Positions 37,128-48,431 of a stretch of DNA of 64,000 nt are shown piece by piece. The notes under the pieces are model-generated. The model had not been told where the DNA came from, made no database searches, and worked only from the letters and a program-made list of their open reading frames with translations. The position numbers and the translations under genes were made by a program. The DNA is taken from positions 87,338 through 151,337 of the forward strand of contig ML977043.1 of the NCBI GenBank assembly GCA_010015675.1, in the 5' to 3' direction. Origin of the DNA: Byssothecium circinans (Eukaryota; Ascomycota; Dothideomycetes; Pleosporales; Massarinaceae). Position 1 is the first letter of the stretch; the number at the start of each line of letters is the position of its first letter.

Positions 37128-37984
37128 TAAGGTGAAGGTGGGGTGGCATGAGCTCGAGCCCATCAAGGTGGGGTAGAGATGTGGAAGAGGTAAGACGACT
37201 TTGAAGAGTGTCTGAAGTAGAGATGAGACGACATATTGAGATGTCAAAGGAAAGTCTGGAAAAGATCTCAAAAGTTGAAGTGGAGTGTAGAGGAAATAGA
37301 GGAGAGGGCAGCGGGGGCATGTATTTATACTCAGGGCCCTCTCGCTAAGCACTAGCGCGTCCGGAGCCGGTGGTAGGATTATCCGGGGTGGAAGTGAGAG
37401 ACGGCCGTCGAAGGTCCCGGAAGATTATGGAAGGCAGAAGCGCCTGTAATCGCCTTTGACAGGCTTCTGATTAGCTGGAGATAAGTGATAAGGTCAGTAT
37501 TTGGATTTGGAGTGACGTAGAGGGTACGTAGGTGCCTGATTTTCAAGAGGAAAGGCATCACGTGATGGACTCATTCACCTTCGGATGACTTCGACAGGAC
37601 ACAATCACAAATGGTCAGAGAAGGGTTGCATGCATTTCATTTAGGGAACTGACCTCGAAAGTTGCTAGGAAGCTGCAATTTCAAGCTGGAACCGTTCTGC
37701 AAAACTGTGCGAAAGGTTTGACAGAGAGGTTATTGTCCTGGCGCACTGCTCGATATTGCTGACAAAAAGAGGTACCGCGAGCTGGTTTTCCTGCCATGTC
37801 GCTCATTATTCTATTTGTTCTGCTCGCTTTGTATACGAGAGCGCTGTCAATCAGCCCATATTCGGCGCTCTCGAGCCTTGCTGAGGTTGCCGTGCGGTCG
37901 CGCTGCCAGGCTACGCGTACTTTTCGCGGATCGTGAAAATGCATGATATTGTACTACGTGCCATCAAGACCTCAGGTCAGCGTT

Positions 37985-38575
37985 CCACAATTCGAGAAAC
38001 CGCTCCAGTCGACCTGAGAGCGCCCTCTCCACGGAACGACAAGAGGGAGCGCACTCGCCCAAGCTCTCATGCACGAGAGACAGAACCGCAGGTCCCGCCT
38101 CTGAGAGCCTGTGGCCTCGCTACATAGCTATTGAGTGTGGAAACGCATGTCACCTAGCCCTCAAATTCAAGAGATCAAACTCCATACACAACCTCCGCCG
38201 ATATCGTGAGAGCCCGCCATGTCGCTGTGTTAGCCAACAAGTGTGGGAGGTGCACTCACTCACGCCCTCACATACAAGGGACAGCGAGAGCCACTGATCT
38301 AGCCTCTACCCATACATTGGGAGCGCTAGAGCTCGCTGTGTACTCAAAGAGTGGGTAGCCAACAAGTGGCGGCGCATCTCACCTATTCCCTCCCACACGC
38401 GAGGCAGAGCCTCAGACCTGGACTCTGTCAATACCTTGACAGCCCGCAGTTCCGCTGTATAGCCGAAGAATCTGGAAGTGGACCCACTACGCCTTCACAT
38501 ACAAGAGACTGGGACTCAGGCCTGGCCTCTGCTGATGTCGTGAGGGTCCGCAGTGTAGCAACCTCCTCTAATCTA
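37985..38575 (+). repeat. Degenerate ~110-bp tandem satellite, about five copies
   Basis: Repeated word order defines each unit: an AACAAGTGTGGGAG-like start, GCACTCACTC, GCCCTCACATACAAG, GACAGAG, a CCTGGCCTCTG-like stretch, then GTGAGAGCCCGC and TCGCTGTGTAGCC. Unit starts fall near 38020, 38129, 38236, 38361 and 38465, so the spacing is 104-125 bp. Copies differ strongly, so the array is old. No reading frame is conserved across units. It ends about 270 bp before the 3' end of the NLR gene. Confidence 0.7.
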
Positions 38576-38841
38576 ACACCAACGCTGTAAAATCTGCTTT
38601 GCTTGGCTGGTTCAATATCTTATCTAATCTTCAAGATGTTGTCTAGCTACACCACCTACTTAATCTAGCTAGCAGTACTGCTTAACAACTAGATAAACCA
38701 ATAGGTATTCTAAACCCTATCTATAGAACACGCTGTATGTAGCGTAGGATTAGGATCATAAATCTGCAGCTTAAGCTGCTCTTCTTTAGCCTGTTCACTG
38801 ACTGTCGAGATGGTATTACTATAAACAGTCTTGATATTCGC

Positions 38842-41800
38842 TCAAGGAGCAAAACACAATGCGGCATGCTCATGCTCTTCAGCAAGGAATGAGATACCAC
38901 TTGACCTGTCCAATATATGCTCGAAACTCAATGCGGCGAATTGAACGATGGAACGATCCGCCACCTCACAATGCGCAAACTTGTCACCCCTGTTCAGAGC
39001 ATTATCTAGCGATACCGCATGGTTCCCTATCTTGACCAACTCCATATCTTCCAGTGCGAATTTGGTGTCCGCCGTGAACTTGAAGCCGAGCTCTGAAAAG
39101 ATAACTCTAAACAACTCGGCACGATTTCCGAGGTTAGAGATATTTGCTGACAATTTAGTGGTCGTGCCTTGTCCTTCTGTGAAGAAAATGAACGCAATGG
39201 TGCTTGATGCTGTGGTCAAGTCCGCTGAATGCGCTTTGTTTACTCCGACGCCTCTGGCTAGGACTTCCAAAAGCGCATTTTCACACTCGTTGCCGCCGAC
39301 GCTTCGATAGAGTTTTAGTGCGCATATGCTTTTCGCCAAGCTGTACTTTATGGAAGTCGCTAACGGTGTTGATGGAAAGTGCAATGCCGCCAACTTCGAA
39401 GCCTCTTTGGCCTGCTGAATGGCCTCATCAAACCGTCCAGCATACCGTAAGATCTTAGAAAGATGTACTTTTGCTTTGGCAATCAGCACAGCTGTGTCGT
39501 TGCGCAGGCCGTGGTTAGTCGCGCGGCCATCCATGGCTGCGTCAACGGCCGTCCACCCCAAGCCGTCATCGTCCCCGCCCTGCATTTCTCTGAGAATGGC
39601 AAGGTTGTAGCGAATAGAAATGAACAGCGTATCCACTGCATCCAGTACCCCGTCCGCTAGAAGGGCGAGTTCAGTAAAAAGCCCTGTAGCCTTGGGCCAC
39701 TTTTCTTGCGCCAGAAGGACAAGGCCGTAGTGGCATCGGTACCGGATGCTTAACTCGTGGAACGCACCGTACTCTTCCAAAGCATACTGTGCTGCCATTT
39801 TCGAGAACTCTTCTGCCGAAGCCATGGCTTTAGCCATGATACATGTGTGGGCCAACGCATCGACAGCTTTGAGCGTGATGGGATGTCCCTGGCCAAGTAG
39901 TTCCCTTGATTTGATGATCAACTGTGACTCAAGAATTGACGGCGCCCGGTAATCTTGATAAGCCTTGAGACTTTTGCTGATTTCTAGTGCGAGGTCGACG
40001 CCACCAGCTTGAAGAGTAAGCGCGCCGAGGAAGTTGTTAACGGACTGTCTCTCCGCGCCCGTAGCGTTGAGTATATGTCTTGCCGAAAGAACAACAAATT
40101 TAGCATAGTTGGGATTAAGCTGCATCCAGTTTCGAACGAGTCCAATGGCCCTGTGGCAAAAAACTTCTCGTGTGTGCTGGTCCAATTTTGAGATAAGAAA
40201 CGACACCAGGCCGTCTGTCTGGTTCGAGCTGCTATTGGCGAAAGATCCTATTTTGTAGAATTGTAGAATGGGATGATGGTGTTGGTAGGTGTACGCCTGA
40301 CTCAGACCCATGATTCGGATATCATCTCGACCATCGCCCCATAGGAGCAAGAATGGCGCATGGTACAATAGTAACGATTCATATGCAGGGTCCGAAACTC
40401 CTGTCATGTATTGATAGAGAACACTGATCATAAAATCTCGACGTAAGCGCTCTATTTCCCGTGGCTCGGGGTGCATCGCCCAAATGCGCCATCGTATCAG
40501 AGAGTGCATGGTAATGGTCGGCCACTGATCGCCGGTGATCTGTATCAAGTGATAGCGTTCCAGGATCTTCAGAGTCTCCTTGAAGCGAGGCGTGGGAAAA
40601 GACTTCTTGGGCGATTTGAGCATGCTAGTAAGCCAATGTGGAAAGTAAGGCGGATGCCGTTGCGGAACGAAGCTCGCGAGTCGAAAAAGCTCGACTTGAA
40701 CTGGATTCATGAATGATGCCAGAAAAGTCAAGAACTCTTGCAGGTTTAAGCTCTCATAATCCATTGCCAACCTCGCAAAGATACGGTCAAAGGCATGCTG
40801 GACAGCCTTATTCTTCACCATGCCGCTAAAGTTTTCATCGGGCGGAGAGGCAAGCTCGCAAGTCCAGAGCTCTTCGACAAGCATCTTGAGTACGACGGCG
40901 GGATCTCCACTCTCGATCGCGATGTAGGCGCCGATTAGATCAATTGGAAAAGCCAGGTAATCAAGATGCGATGCTAGCAGAGCGGAGTACTCCAAAAGGG
41001 TCTTATCCGCAGCCTTCGGGTCAAGATCCAAATGACGAAGTACAAGGCTCGCTGCTTCAGAGGGCTCCATTGTCTCAATTTTTTCCTCTTCGCATTTACC
41101 TCTGAACAGTATCTTTCCCAATCTAGCATTCTGGCTTGTCATCAGAATGCTTCCATGCTTTCCTCTTGGAAGGATCCTTTCTATCTCGTAGGTGTCTTCG
41201 TCGTAGTTATCGAAAACGACCAGCCATTTGTACCCAAGTTCGTCGTGCTTCTTCAGCCATTGAAGGACTTGTTGGATGAACGGTATGCTTTCTAGGGGCG
41301 CGTCGCTGAGAACGGATCTTTGAACCGGCAGGCCGAGGCCTAGAGCCAGTCGCTCAAAACTGAGAATTGCGGTGATATTGGACATCGCGTCGACCCAAAA
41401 GATCGCGTCGTAGTTAAACCGGTTGGTCTCGATGTATTTGAGCGATAGCTGGGATTTCCCGACACCCCCAAGTCCATGCACTACAAGAGCGTAGGGAACA
41501 ATTCCATTCTCATGTGTCGCTTTCATCTTGGCCTCGATGCTCTGGGAAATGAGGTGCCGGTCTGTATAGCTCATTACCGTTGAGAAAGGCACGAGATAGA
41601 CTGTGTTTTTCCTCCTGATCGCGAGAGAATTGTGGATCAGTTCAAGTAGAGCGTTGCGAACTGCCACGTAATTGACGTCCTTGCTGCCGAACTTGTTAAG
41701 GTGCCGGTGATCGAGTGAGAGCTCGATATTGTTGACAACGTTAGGCGCATGGTATATTGCTGACTTCTTGTGCACGATCTAGCACAGTGAGCAACGTGAA

Positions 41801-42830
41801 TGGGAATCTTTCAGACTCGGCAACGTACCCATTTACCTATAGATATGGGACCGAGTTTCATGGTCGACTTTCGACCCTCGTAGAAGTTGAAGATTTGCGC
41901 ATGCCCAGTCACCGCACCGAAAGCTGCGTGTAGGTCTAGTAGATAGTTGGAGTCTATCATCGGCCACAAGATGGCAGGATTCGAATTCACGGGCGAGAGA
42001 AACCATGCTTGCATGATCGCGATGGCCGAGATAATTATATCAGCGCCAAAGTGAGGAGTGCCCAGAAACACAACCCCGGTTGTACTTTCGACGATGTGCG
42101 CAAAGTGTGTGCTCCTGGCGGCAGAAACAAGTGCCTGAGAGAGTAGACATTACTTTAAAAGACTTGTACCATTGATGACACATGTATACATACCTTCTTG
42201 AGGACAAGACCTCCATGGCTATGGGCAAGCATGATCAGGTAGCGGCTACGCTCCTAGAGCCTCGTAAGAAATGGCAAAAAGGAAAAATCCTTCAGACTAA
42301 GCCATGTTCCATACTCACGACTTCTGATTGGCGGATTGAATTTAATTGACTCAAGAAATTTTGCGCAGCGTTTTCGATAGTAGTATGTACTGCATCCTTC
42401 TTATAGTAAGTGTCGTAATTGTATGTGAAGATACGAATGTTCTTTCGTATCTCATCGGGAATATCTTCGGGAAGGAAGTCGGCCACCCAACAAACCAAAT
42501 GTTCCTTCTCGGTAGGGCTGCCGATCACATGGTCAAGGGCAGGGGTTGCACTCCAGGCAGTATCTGGATTAGAGCCTAAACCATGGAGGAGTATGATGCT
42601 GTGTCGGCCTCATTAACTTCTAGCCGCCAGTGCGAAAGAGCATAAACCTACTCCACGCCGTGGGGACTGGACAGAGATCCTAGCGTAGATACGGGAAGAA
42701 GACCGTAGCCTGACCTAGGTGCAGCGGTTCCGGTTCTCGAAGGTGTCTTGACGAACACGCGGCCAAGGAAGGCTGACAATATCAGACCGCCAATGGCTGC
42801 AGCCCAGTAGGCACGCGAGTTTCGAAACAT
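38842..42830 (-). CDS. Membrane-anchored NLR: alpha/beta hydrolase + NB-ARC + TPR-like repeats
   Basis: Five exons (42830-42652, 42598-42319, 42253-42194, 42134-41829, 41778-38842) give 1253 aa. Residues 8-28 (YWAAAIGGLILSAFLGRVFV) form a transmembrane anchor or signal anchor. Residues 60-265 are a PGAP1/DUF676-like alpha/beta hydrolase: IILLHGLGSNPDTAW and nucleophile elbow LAHSHGGLVLKK with Ser165, then VVFLGTPHFGAD. A linker with SLDHRHLNKF follows. The nucleotide-binding domain has GLGGVGKSQLSLKYIE (377-392), KWLVVFDNYDED (~459-470) and GSILMTSQNARLGK (~484-497). Residues ~800-1130 are helical with TPR-like repeats. Fungal NLRs of this plan are thought to act in self/non-self recognition and defence. 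The elbow is HSHGG rather than the common HSxGG with a small residue. The short exons are fixed by frame and motif continuity. Confidence 0.88.
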
Positions 42831-43343
42831 TGGACGCTACCTATGGTATGGATGCCGCCGATTTAGACGCGAAAGATGCTGAACGGAAATCGTCCAAACC
42901 GCGAGGAAATAGGTGTTTACAAAGCCAACGGAAGATTCCACTGTATTCCATCAATCATTGGCCCCCCCAAGACATAATACGAAAATATGCAGCCTCATGC
43001 GCCTCTGCCACGTCAGCGGAATTACTCAGCTGCCATAGACATCGGTAACTCAAAAAAATATGCAAAGAAAGTTCGCGTTATGGAACTAGGCTGGGTTTTG
43101 ATGTCGTATACAGTAACTAGCGGACCACTACCATAGGCAGCGACCCCACCCTTCATCGTCTTTTTCGCTTTATATATTCCACTCTTGTACCACATGAGTT
43201 CTTTGAATTGTATTGATGGTCGTTTAGCTTCTCGCTAGTTCTATGTTGGTTCCTTGCTTTGCTGCGGAGCATTCCAATCCGTTCCATCCAAGGTTCCTCT
43301 TTTGTTCAAGCAGTCTTGTCCTATCCCCGAGATTGCGATAGAC
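42831..43343. promoter_or_regulatory. Divergent intergenic region NLR / DUF6601-like gene
   Basis: These 513 bp separate divergent start codons. A TATATA-like word (TTTATATATTCC at about 43170) could serve the + strand gene. Whether expression is shared is unknown. Confidence 0.4.
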
Positions 43344-44396
43344 ATGCCTACGAGCAATTCGGTTCCTTTCACGATTGATGAAGAGCTGTATTCGGAAAAC
43401 CTTGGATTTTATCAGCAGCCCAACCCGCTGCCGACGGGATCAGGTGTTCCTCGAGGTAGCGGCAAATCGCAAAGTCTGGCGACGCATATGGTACCCGGAG
43501 TACCTCACATGCGCCTTGATGGAGACGCCATGCACAATTTCTTGGACAAAGAGATAGGCACACCAATCCTAGACGAACTACACGATCGACTGTGGCTCTT
43601 CTCCACCAGATCCGTGGACAACATCGATCCGCTCCATCGGCAAAAAATCAAGGGACGGCAGATCATACCTTGCGACGATCCAAATCTACACTTGGCCTGG
43701 ACACGACATACAATCTACATCAAACCTCTACCGGCATGTCTTTTGAATCATGCCTTTTGGGCAGAGCACTTGGAGCCCGCGAGCGAAATGGCGGGAGTGC
43801 CAATGTCCCGCATCAATAAAAAAGCCCATCGCAGAGCTGCAGTAGGCTTTCTCAAGTCCTACGCTTATCTTGTGCAGTCACCAACCGATTTCACCATCGC
43901 AAAACAGACGCTATTGTTCCCCGAATTTGTGGATATTACTTGGCACCAGTGGGCACTCTTCATCAACAGGTTTCTCGAATTGGATGCGGAGGTATCATTG
44001 CGCTTTCGCTTTGGCCAGTTGCGGCTGAATCGACTCTCCGTTGCCCTTCTTCTTTTTCGCCCGCCGTCCGCTTCAAACCACTGGTACTATGCCAGACTAC
44101 ACTGGTCTACTACTGCTATCATTGAGCATTCTTTCGCGAACCTGCTCTTTGTTTTTGCAAGCCTGGCGCTCGCTCTTCAATCTATGCAAGTGGCCCTGGG
44201 CGTCCCCGCCGGGGAATTAGGTTTCGCGGCGGATGAAGCGACGAGTTTTCAGCCGATGAAGAGAGTGTTTTGGATTTCTTCTATTGCTATCCTCTCGTTA
44301 TCTGGCATCTGTTGGGCCATCATACTGATCTACCCTATCGTTGAAATCTTGATACAGTTTTGCTGGGCAGTGAGCAACCAAAGAAAAGCTGCTTAA
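43344..44396 (+). CDS. DUF6601-like membrane protein of unknown function
   Basis: One exon gives 350 aa from the first ATG of the frame (upstream codons are open but lack ATG). Residues ~75-215 hold a conserved-looking globular part: LHDRLWLFSTRSVDNIDPLH, then LAWTRHTIYIKPLPACLL and NHAFWAEHL. The C-terminal third has amphipathic and hydrophobic helices: RLNRLSVALLLFRPP and SFANLLFVFASLALALQSMQ. The last is WISSIAILSLSGICWAIILIY. The arrangement recalls fungal proteins annotated DUF6601, which have no known function; I assign this from memory of the pattern, not a search. It is divergent from the NLR gene. No catalytic motif is visible. Confidence 0.75.
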   Translation: MPTSNSVPFTIDEELYSENLGFYQQPNPLPTGSGVPRGSGKSQSLATHMVPGVPHMRLDGDAMHNFLDKEIGTPILDELHDRLWLFSTRSVDNIDPLHRQKIKGRQIIPCDDPNLHLAWTRHTIYIKPLPACLLNHAFWAEHLEPASEMAGVPMSRINKKAHRRAAVGFLKSYAYLVQSPTDFTIAKQTLLFPEFVDITWHQWALFINRFLELDAEVSLRFRFGQLRLNRLSVALLLFRPPSASNHWYYARLHWSTTAIIEHSFANLLFVFASLALALQSMQVALGVPAGELGFAADEATSFQPMKRVFWISSIAILSLSGICWAIILIYPIVEILIQFCWAVSNQRKAA

Positions 44397-44765
44397 CGTT
44401 AAGAGTTTATCGAGTATCTTCTAGTAGGACCACTTTATCTCGTTAAACGAGGTTTTGGTGGTTATGTAGCCGTCACTATAATGGCAGGCACATGAGCGCT
44501 ATGTGGTAGCATTCTCTCATCCGAGAGAATATCCATTATAAGCAGCAGATTCTCCTCCAACTCTACCACAAGAATAACAAGCGCCATGTAAACTCTCATC
44601 TCACATCCGTTTGACCCAACAACCCCACCCACTATTCATACTCACCCCTTTCCTTCTTCGCCCTCCTCTTAGTCCCCTTAAAATGCTTCTTCCCCCGACA
44701 CTCAACTCCTTTAGATCAGCATTCTTCTCAATCGTCACCAGCGTCTTCAACTTCCTAACCGTAAG
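44397..44765. other. Intergenic region
   Basis: No gene is recognisable. The part at 44400-44600 contains an imperfect inverted word pair (TTAACGTTAA at about 44394) and a GAGAGAAT/ATTCTCTC pair near 44511-44529. It separates two convergent genes. Confidence 0.4.
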
Positions 44766-45488
44766 CTACTTCCCGCGCTCGCTATACAAGTAATGGAACG
44801 GCTGCGTGAGATGGCCCGCGCCCAACTTAGGCCCAAAGAAGCGCTTGTCAAGGCGCGAAGACTTTTCACCTGTGAGTAGGAGGGAGCCCATATCAGGCTC
44901 GGTGGCGTCCATAAGAGAGGGGTCTTCGGTGTCGGTACCGGCGGCGGAGGATGTAGATGCTAGGGAGGCGAGATGTGCGCGGCGTTTGGCGGGGAGGTAG
45001 GCGATGTCGTCTGTGGGCGGTTAGTTCTAGTTTAAGCGAATGACAGGCCTAGACTTGGGGAGCGTACATAATTCGCGGTTAAAGTGCTTTGCGGCGATGG
45101 CGAGGCCGGCGTCGGGGAGGCATTCGGGATTTACGTATGAGACATTTGAGGAGAGCGGGTTTGGGATGTTGCAGGTGGCATATGGGTAGCAGATTCGGTT
45201 GTTGGGGAAAGCGGTGGGGAGGCATGAGGGATTGGTGGAGAAGATGGCGAGGGCGTGAAGAGCATAGCTTTGTTATCGATTGGGTGTTGTTGAAGTGAGC
45301 GAGAGGCTGCACATCTACCTGGAAAGGGCTAAGGTCACGGTGAAGATATCTTGAGCAGGATTTGTCGTCCCAGCGATGAGTAGGGTTGCTGAGATACTGT
45401 GACAGCATACCAGTGAAGCTTCAGCGATAGCCGCACGTATACTGCTGAGATGTATAGAGATCTTGAAACCGCAATAAAGGAAACCCAA
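44766..45488 (-). CDS. Hypothetical gene, 5' end unresolved
   Basis: Three segments join in frame: an open stretch ending at 45319, 45267-45068 and 45010-44766. They use GTAGAT..AAAG and GTACGC..CACAG introns. The translated product reads TTNPAQDIFTVTLALS, then YALHALAIFSTNPSCLP and ICYPYATCNIPNPLSSN. It continues YVNPECLPDAGLAIAAKHFN and DDIAYLPAKRR, and ends FFGPKLGAGHLTQPF-HYLYSERGK. The clustered cysteines and clean splice phases suggest real coding sequence. No ATG lies in the first open segment (limited upstream by a stop at 45491), so the gene is either missing a first exon or is 5'-truncated. I do not recognise the family. Confidence 0.4.
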
Positions 45489-45693
45489 CTACGGAAAACG
45501 TTGCCAGACCGCTGCCGGGTATCTATACTGACTGTCCTGCCACATAGGTAGTCTGCACCCGTTTGATGTCGCTACGGAACGTCGAAGTATGGAGAAGAAA
45601 ATTCTACGGATTAAGAAAATCTATTGCCGTCTGAAGCAAAATGTCGGCATTACTTTTGAACTCACCCCTCCTCCATCGTTCCAGAGGCCAAAT

Positions 45694-48431
45694 CTATCGC
45701 GAAAAAGCAGACAAACTCCGAATCTCCGCGTCCTCCTCCTCATCTTCAGTGAGTTTCTTCCCCGGCAGACTAAGTTAAAAGTTAGCGAAATAAATTCTCG
45801 GACAACGTAATTTGCACTTTGAGTAAACTTACCGAACAGCACGATCCAGCGCCACTGGAAGACCCCTATGCCGACCCCGCAGCATAACAAGAATCATAAT
45901 GACTTTGCTTCCCATGTACATGCCGCCTGTAAAACTGTACGCTTGATCAGGGAGACCAACCGAAATACCAATATTCGTGTATCCAGAAACGATCTCGAAG
46001 AGGATGTTGAACACGCTGTAAACAACGGGCTTTTCAATGGAATGATGCGTCTCGATGAGTGTAATCAGGAATAGCGCCAATGCGATCCACCACACGTCAT
46101 GACTGAGCTGGCCCCGCACTTGCTGTGAAAGAAGACTTGGCGGCCCGGTGCCTTCGTGGTCGTGAAGCGAATGGACAGAAGCTCGTCCGAAGTCGATAGT
46201 CGCGGCTCTGCGAAGTGGGTTCGGAGGTGCTGTTGCTGTTGGTTTGCGAGCAACGCCCACACCTTGGAAGGCAGTCATTCGGCGCTGGATCTGCCGGCCT
46301 ACGAAGGCTGTACCGCGCCGGCCGGCTGAAAAGATCTTACTGCGAGATGGTGTTTGTGAAATCTCGTCCCAGTTTGCACCGTTTGCACCGTTTGCATCGT
46401 TTGCGTTGGATGGAAGGTCGGCATCGAAGATACTACTACTGGGGGAATGAAGCTGATCCTTCTCAGCTTGGTCGCCTTCGTAGATTCCGAGAGAGCGCTC
46501 TTCGTAGACATTCGTCTTCCGCATTGTGATGATATGAGGATAAGCTGCCGTATAAAAGATCACCAGCCACAGAACCTGAACGTCGAAATACATGGCAGAT
46601 GGCGAAACAATGGCGTATCCTCCCGATGGGATGGAAAATCCTTCGAAAAGCGATATAAAGATGCGTTGACCCAGCGGTATCGCCTCCATTGTCGGATTGC
46701 CGATGCTGAGAACCAGTATCAAAACCCAGTCCGCCACAACGAAGCTCATGAAAGTAAGGACGAACATCCACGTATCCCTAGCCGCAAACATACTCGTGTA
46801 GACGCGCCGAGGAAACTTGAGGATGAAGTCGAAGCCTTCTTTCCATACGCCATATTCTTGGTCTTTGGAAAAGAGCTTCAGCAACGTCGACATTGCCCAG
46901 ATGAGGAATCGAACGAAGACGGGAAAAGCTGCGGGACCTGCCAGGGATAGTATAGTAACGATCGTGAGGACGAAATAGGATGACTGGAAAGGTATGAAGC
47001 CTGCGTCTAGGAGGGTGAATCCGGCATTGTTGTATGCGGATATGGCAAGGAAGGTGCCTGCCCAGAAGCAGTTTTGGTTATTGACAGCGCAGGCATCCTT
47101 TTCATACTTCAACATGTAGGCGCCCAGGGTCATGGCGCCGAATAACTGCCACAGGAGAAAGTAGAGAATGACGAATACGGAGAGGAATTTAAGGGCGCGG
47201 TATTCGACACCTAATGGGTATAAAGTCAGTATAGCTCCTCCAGAAGGGCATCAGTGCATATCGTCTTGCACGTAAGTACAAATATCATTAGTTCCAGGGG
47301 CTACGCACCACCGAGATACTCCCGCTCCTCGGACGAGAGATTGAAAAACTGGCCGTTCCTGCCGACGTTGCGCTTCTGTTCCTTCAAGAATGTCTGTACG
47401 TTGAAGCCTAGAGATACCTTGGACTCCGCAGTTTGAGGTCTTCGTCTCGTAGATTCGCTCTGATGGGAGTGCGTCTTGTAGATTGAATGCCCAGATGTGG
47501 CTGCGTGCGACTCGTCGAAGGACCTACCCTCCCGAATAGGTTCGAGGAAACCGACGTGTTGGTGTTGTTGAGGCCTTTCGCTTGTTGGTGATAAGCCGTC
47601 CTGGAGAGCTTCGGGAACTGATGTCTCATTGGGGGAGACGACAGCAGTTGCCGGCGAGCTTACGTCGTTCATAGTTTTCGAGCGTCGCGGTTTACTCGGT
47701 GGACGGCCTTTGCCAAAAGACGACATGACTTGCATGCCAAACATGGCACCCGTCATGCCCACTACGGAACTAAGTTTCGTCGTCTTCTTCCTCTTTTCCC
47801 GCTCCGTTTCTACAATATTCTCGAAGCGCTTCTCGAAGATATGCTTCCGAAAGGCGATGGTGAAGTATGAGACGAGGACCTGACTTCCCAGCATCATTAA
47901 GACGACCAGCTCAGCCTGCTGGAAAGTTGTGAGTTGGCTGACGTTGATTGTGTTGAGACCCGATGCTGTCAAGGCAGACATTGTCATGAACATGGAATCC
48001 CAGAAACTGATGCTGTAAGCTGGGGACGATGAGCCCCAGAAAATGAGCGTGCCAACGATGCCCAGGCCGATGAAGTAGCCATAGTGGAGGGTTATAAAGT
48101 CTAGAAAACAGAGTACGAAGTCAGTTAAAACTGTATAAGAAAGCCTCAGTGTACGTCATCCGAAGCTATGAAGGGACTGCAGCGTGCGAGATGAAACGCT
48201 AGATCACGTGGTCCTTCATCACAACGCCTTCGGGACACTTGAAGAAGCGCGATTGATGTAAGCGTAAAAACACATGACTATCGTGTCCTTCAAGTGCTTC
48301 ATGTTTAATTGAGTGTTTGGAGGTCACATACTAATAGGAGGGACGTAAGGCTTGACGGCTTCGACCGCGGCAACGAGGCGGGGATGTTGCGCGCTAAAAT
48401 CGTCCCAACGTTCTCTGAGCCCCATCGTCAT
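45694..48431 (-). CDS. TRK-family potassium transporter
   Basis: Four exons (48431-48332, 48100-47309, 47210-45833, 45769-45694) give 781 aa. TRK proteins are plasma-membrane K+ transporters with four M1-P-M2 repeats. All four selectivity-filter motifs are visible: TASGLNTINVS, AYNNAGFTLLD, IPSGGYAIVSPS and SGYTNIGISVGLP. Exon 1 encodes MTMGLRERWDDFSAQHPR and continues across a 231-bp intron into NFITLHYGYFIGLG, the usual first helix. A long hydrophilic cytosolic loop (about residues 125-275) separates repeats 1 and 2 and is Ser/Arg-rich; a second one precedes repeat 4. The C-terminus VMLRGRHRGLPVALDRAVRL is typical and is followed by an acidic tail. An ATG two codons later (48425) is an alternative start. 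Confidence 0.93.

Larger units (their letters stand above)
34788..38841. other. 4-kb gene-free region with satellites
   Basis: No gene is supported between the convergent ATRIP-like and NLR genes. The content is low-complexity: a G-rich block at 35200-35560 with GGATGGAT words near 35390, CAACAG-type words at 35780-35870, a (GTTT)n run at 35952-35969, a 12-bp repeat, a TG microsatellite, an ~18-bp minisatellite and a ~110-bp satellite (listed separately). A short CCTAA-type telomere-like string lies at 35067-35083. Confidence 0.6.

Noticed and set aside
36516..38575. Possible CRISPR-like array of repeats and spacers
   Set aside because: Units are contiguous and degenerate with no unique spacers, and the genome is eukaryotic.
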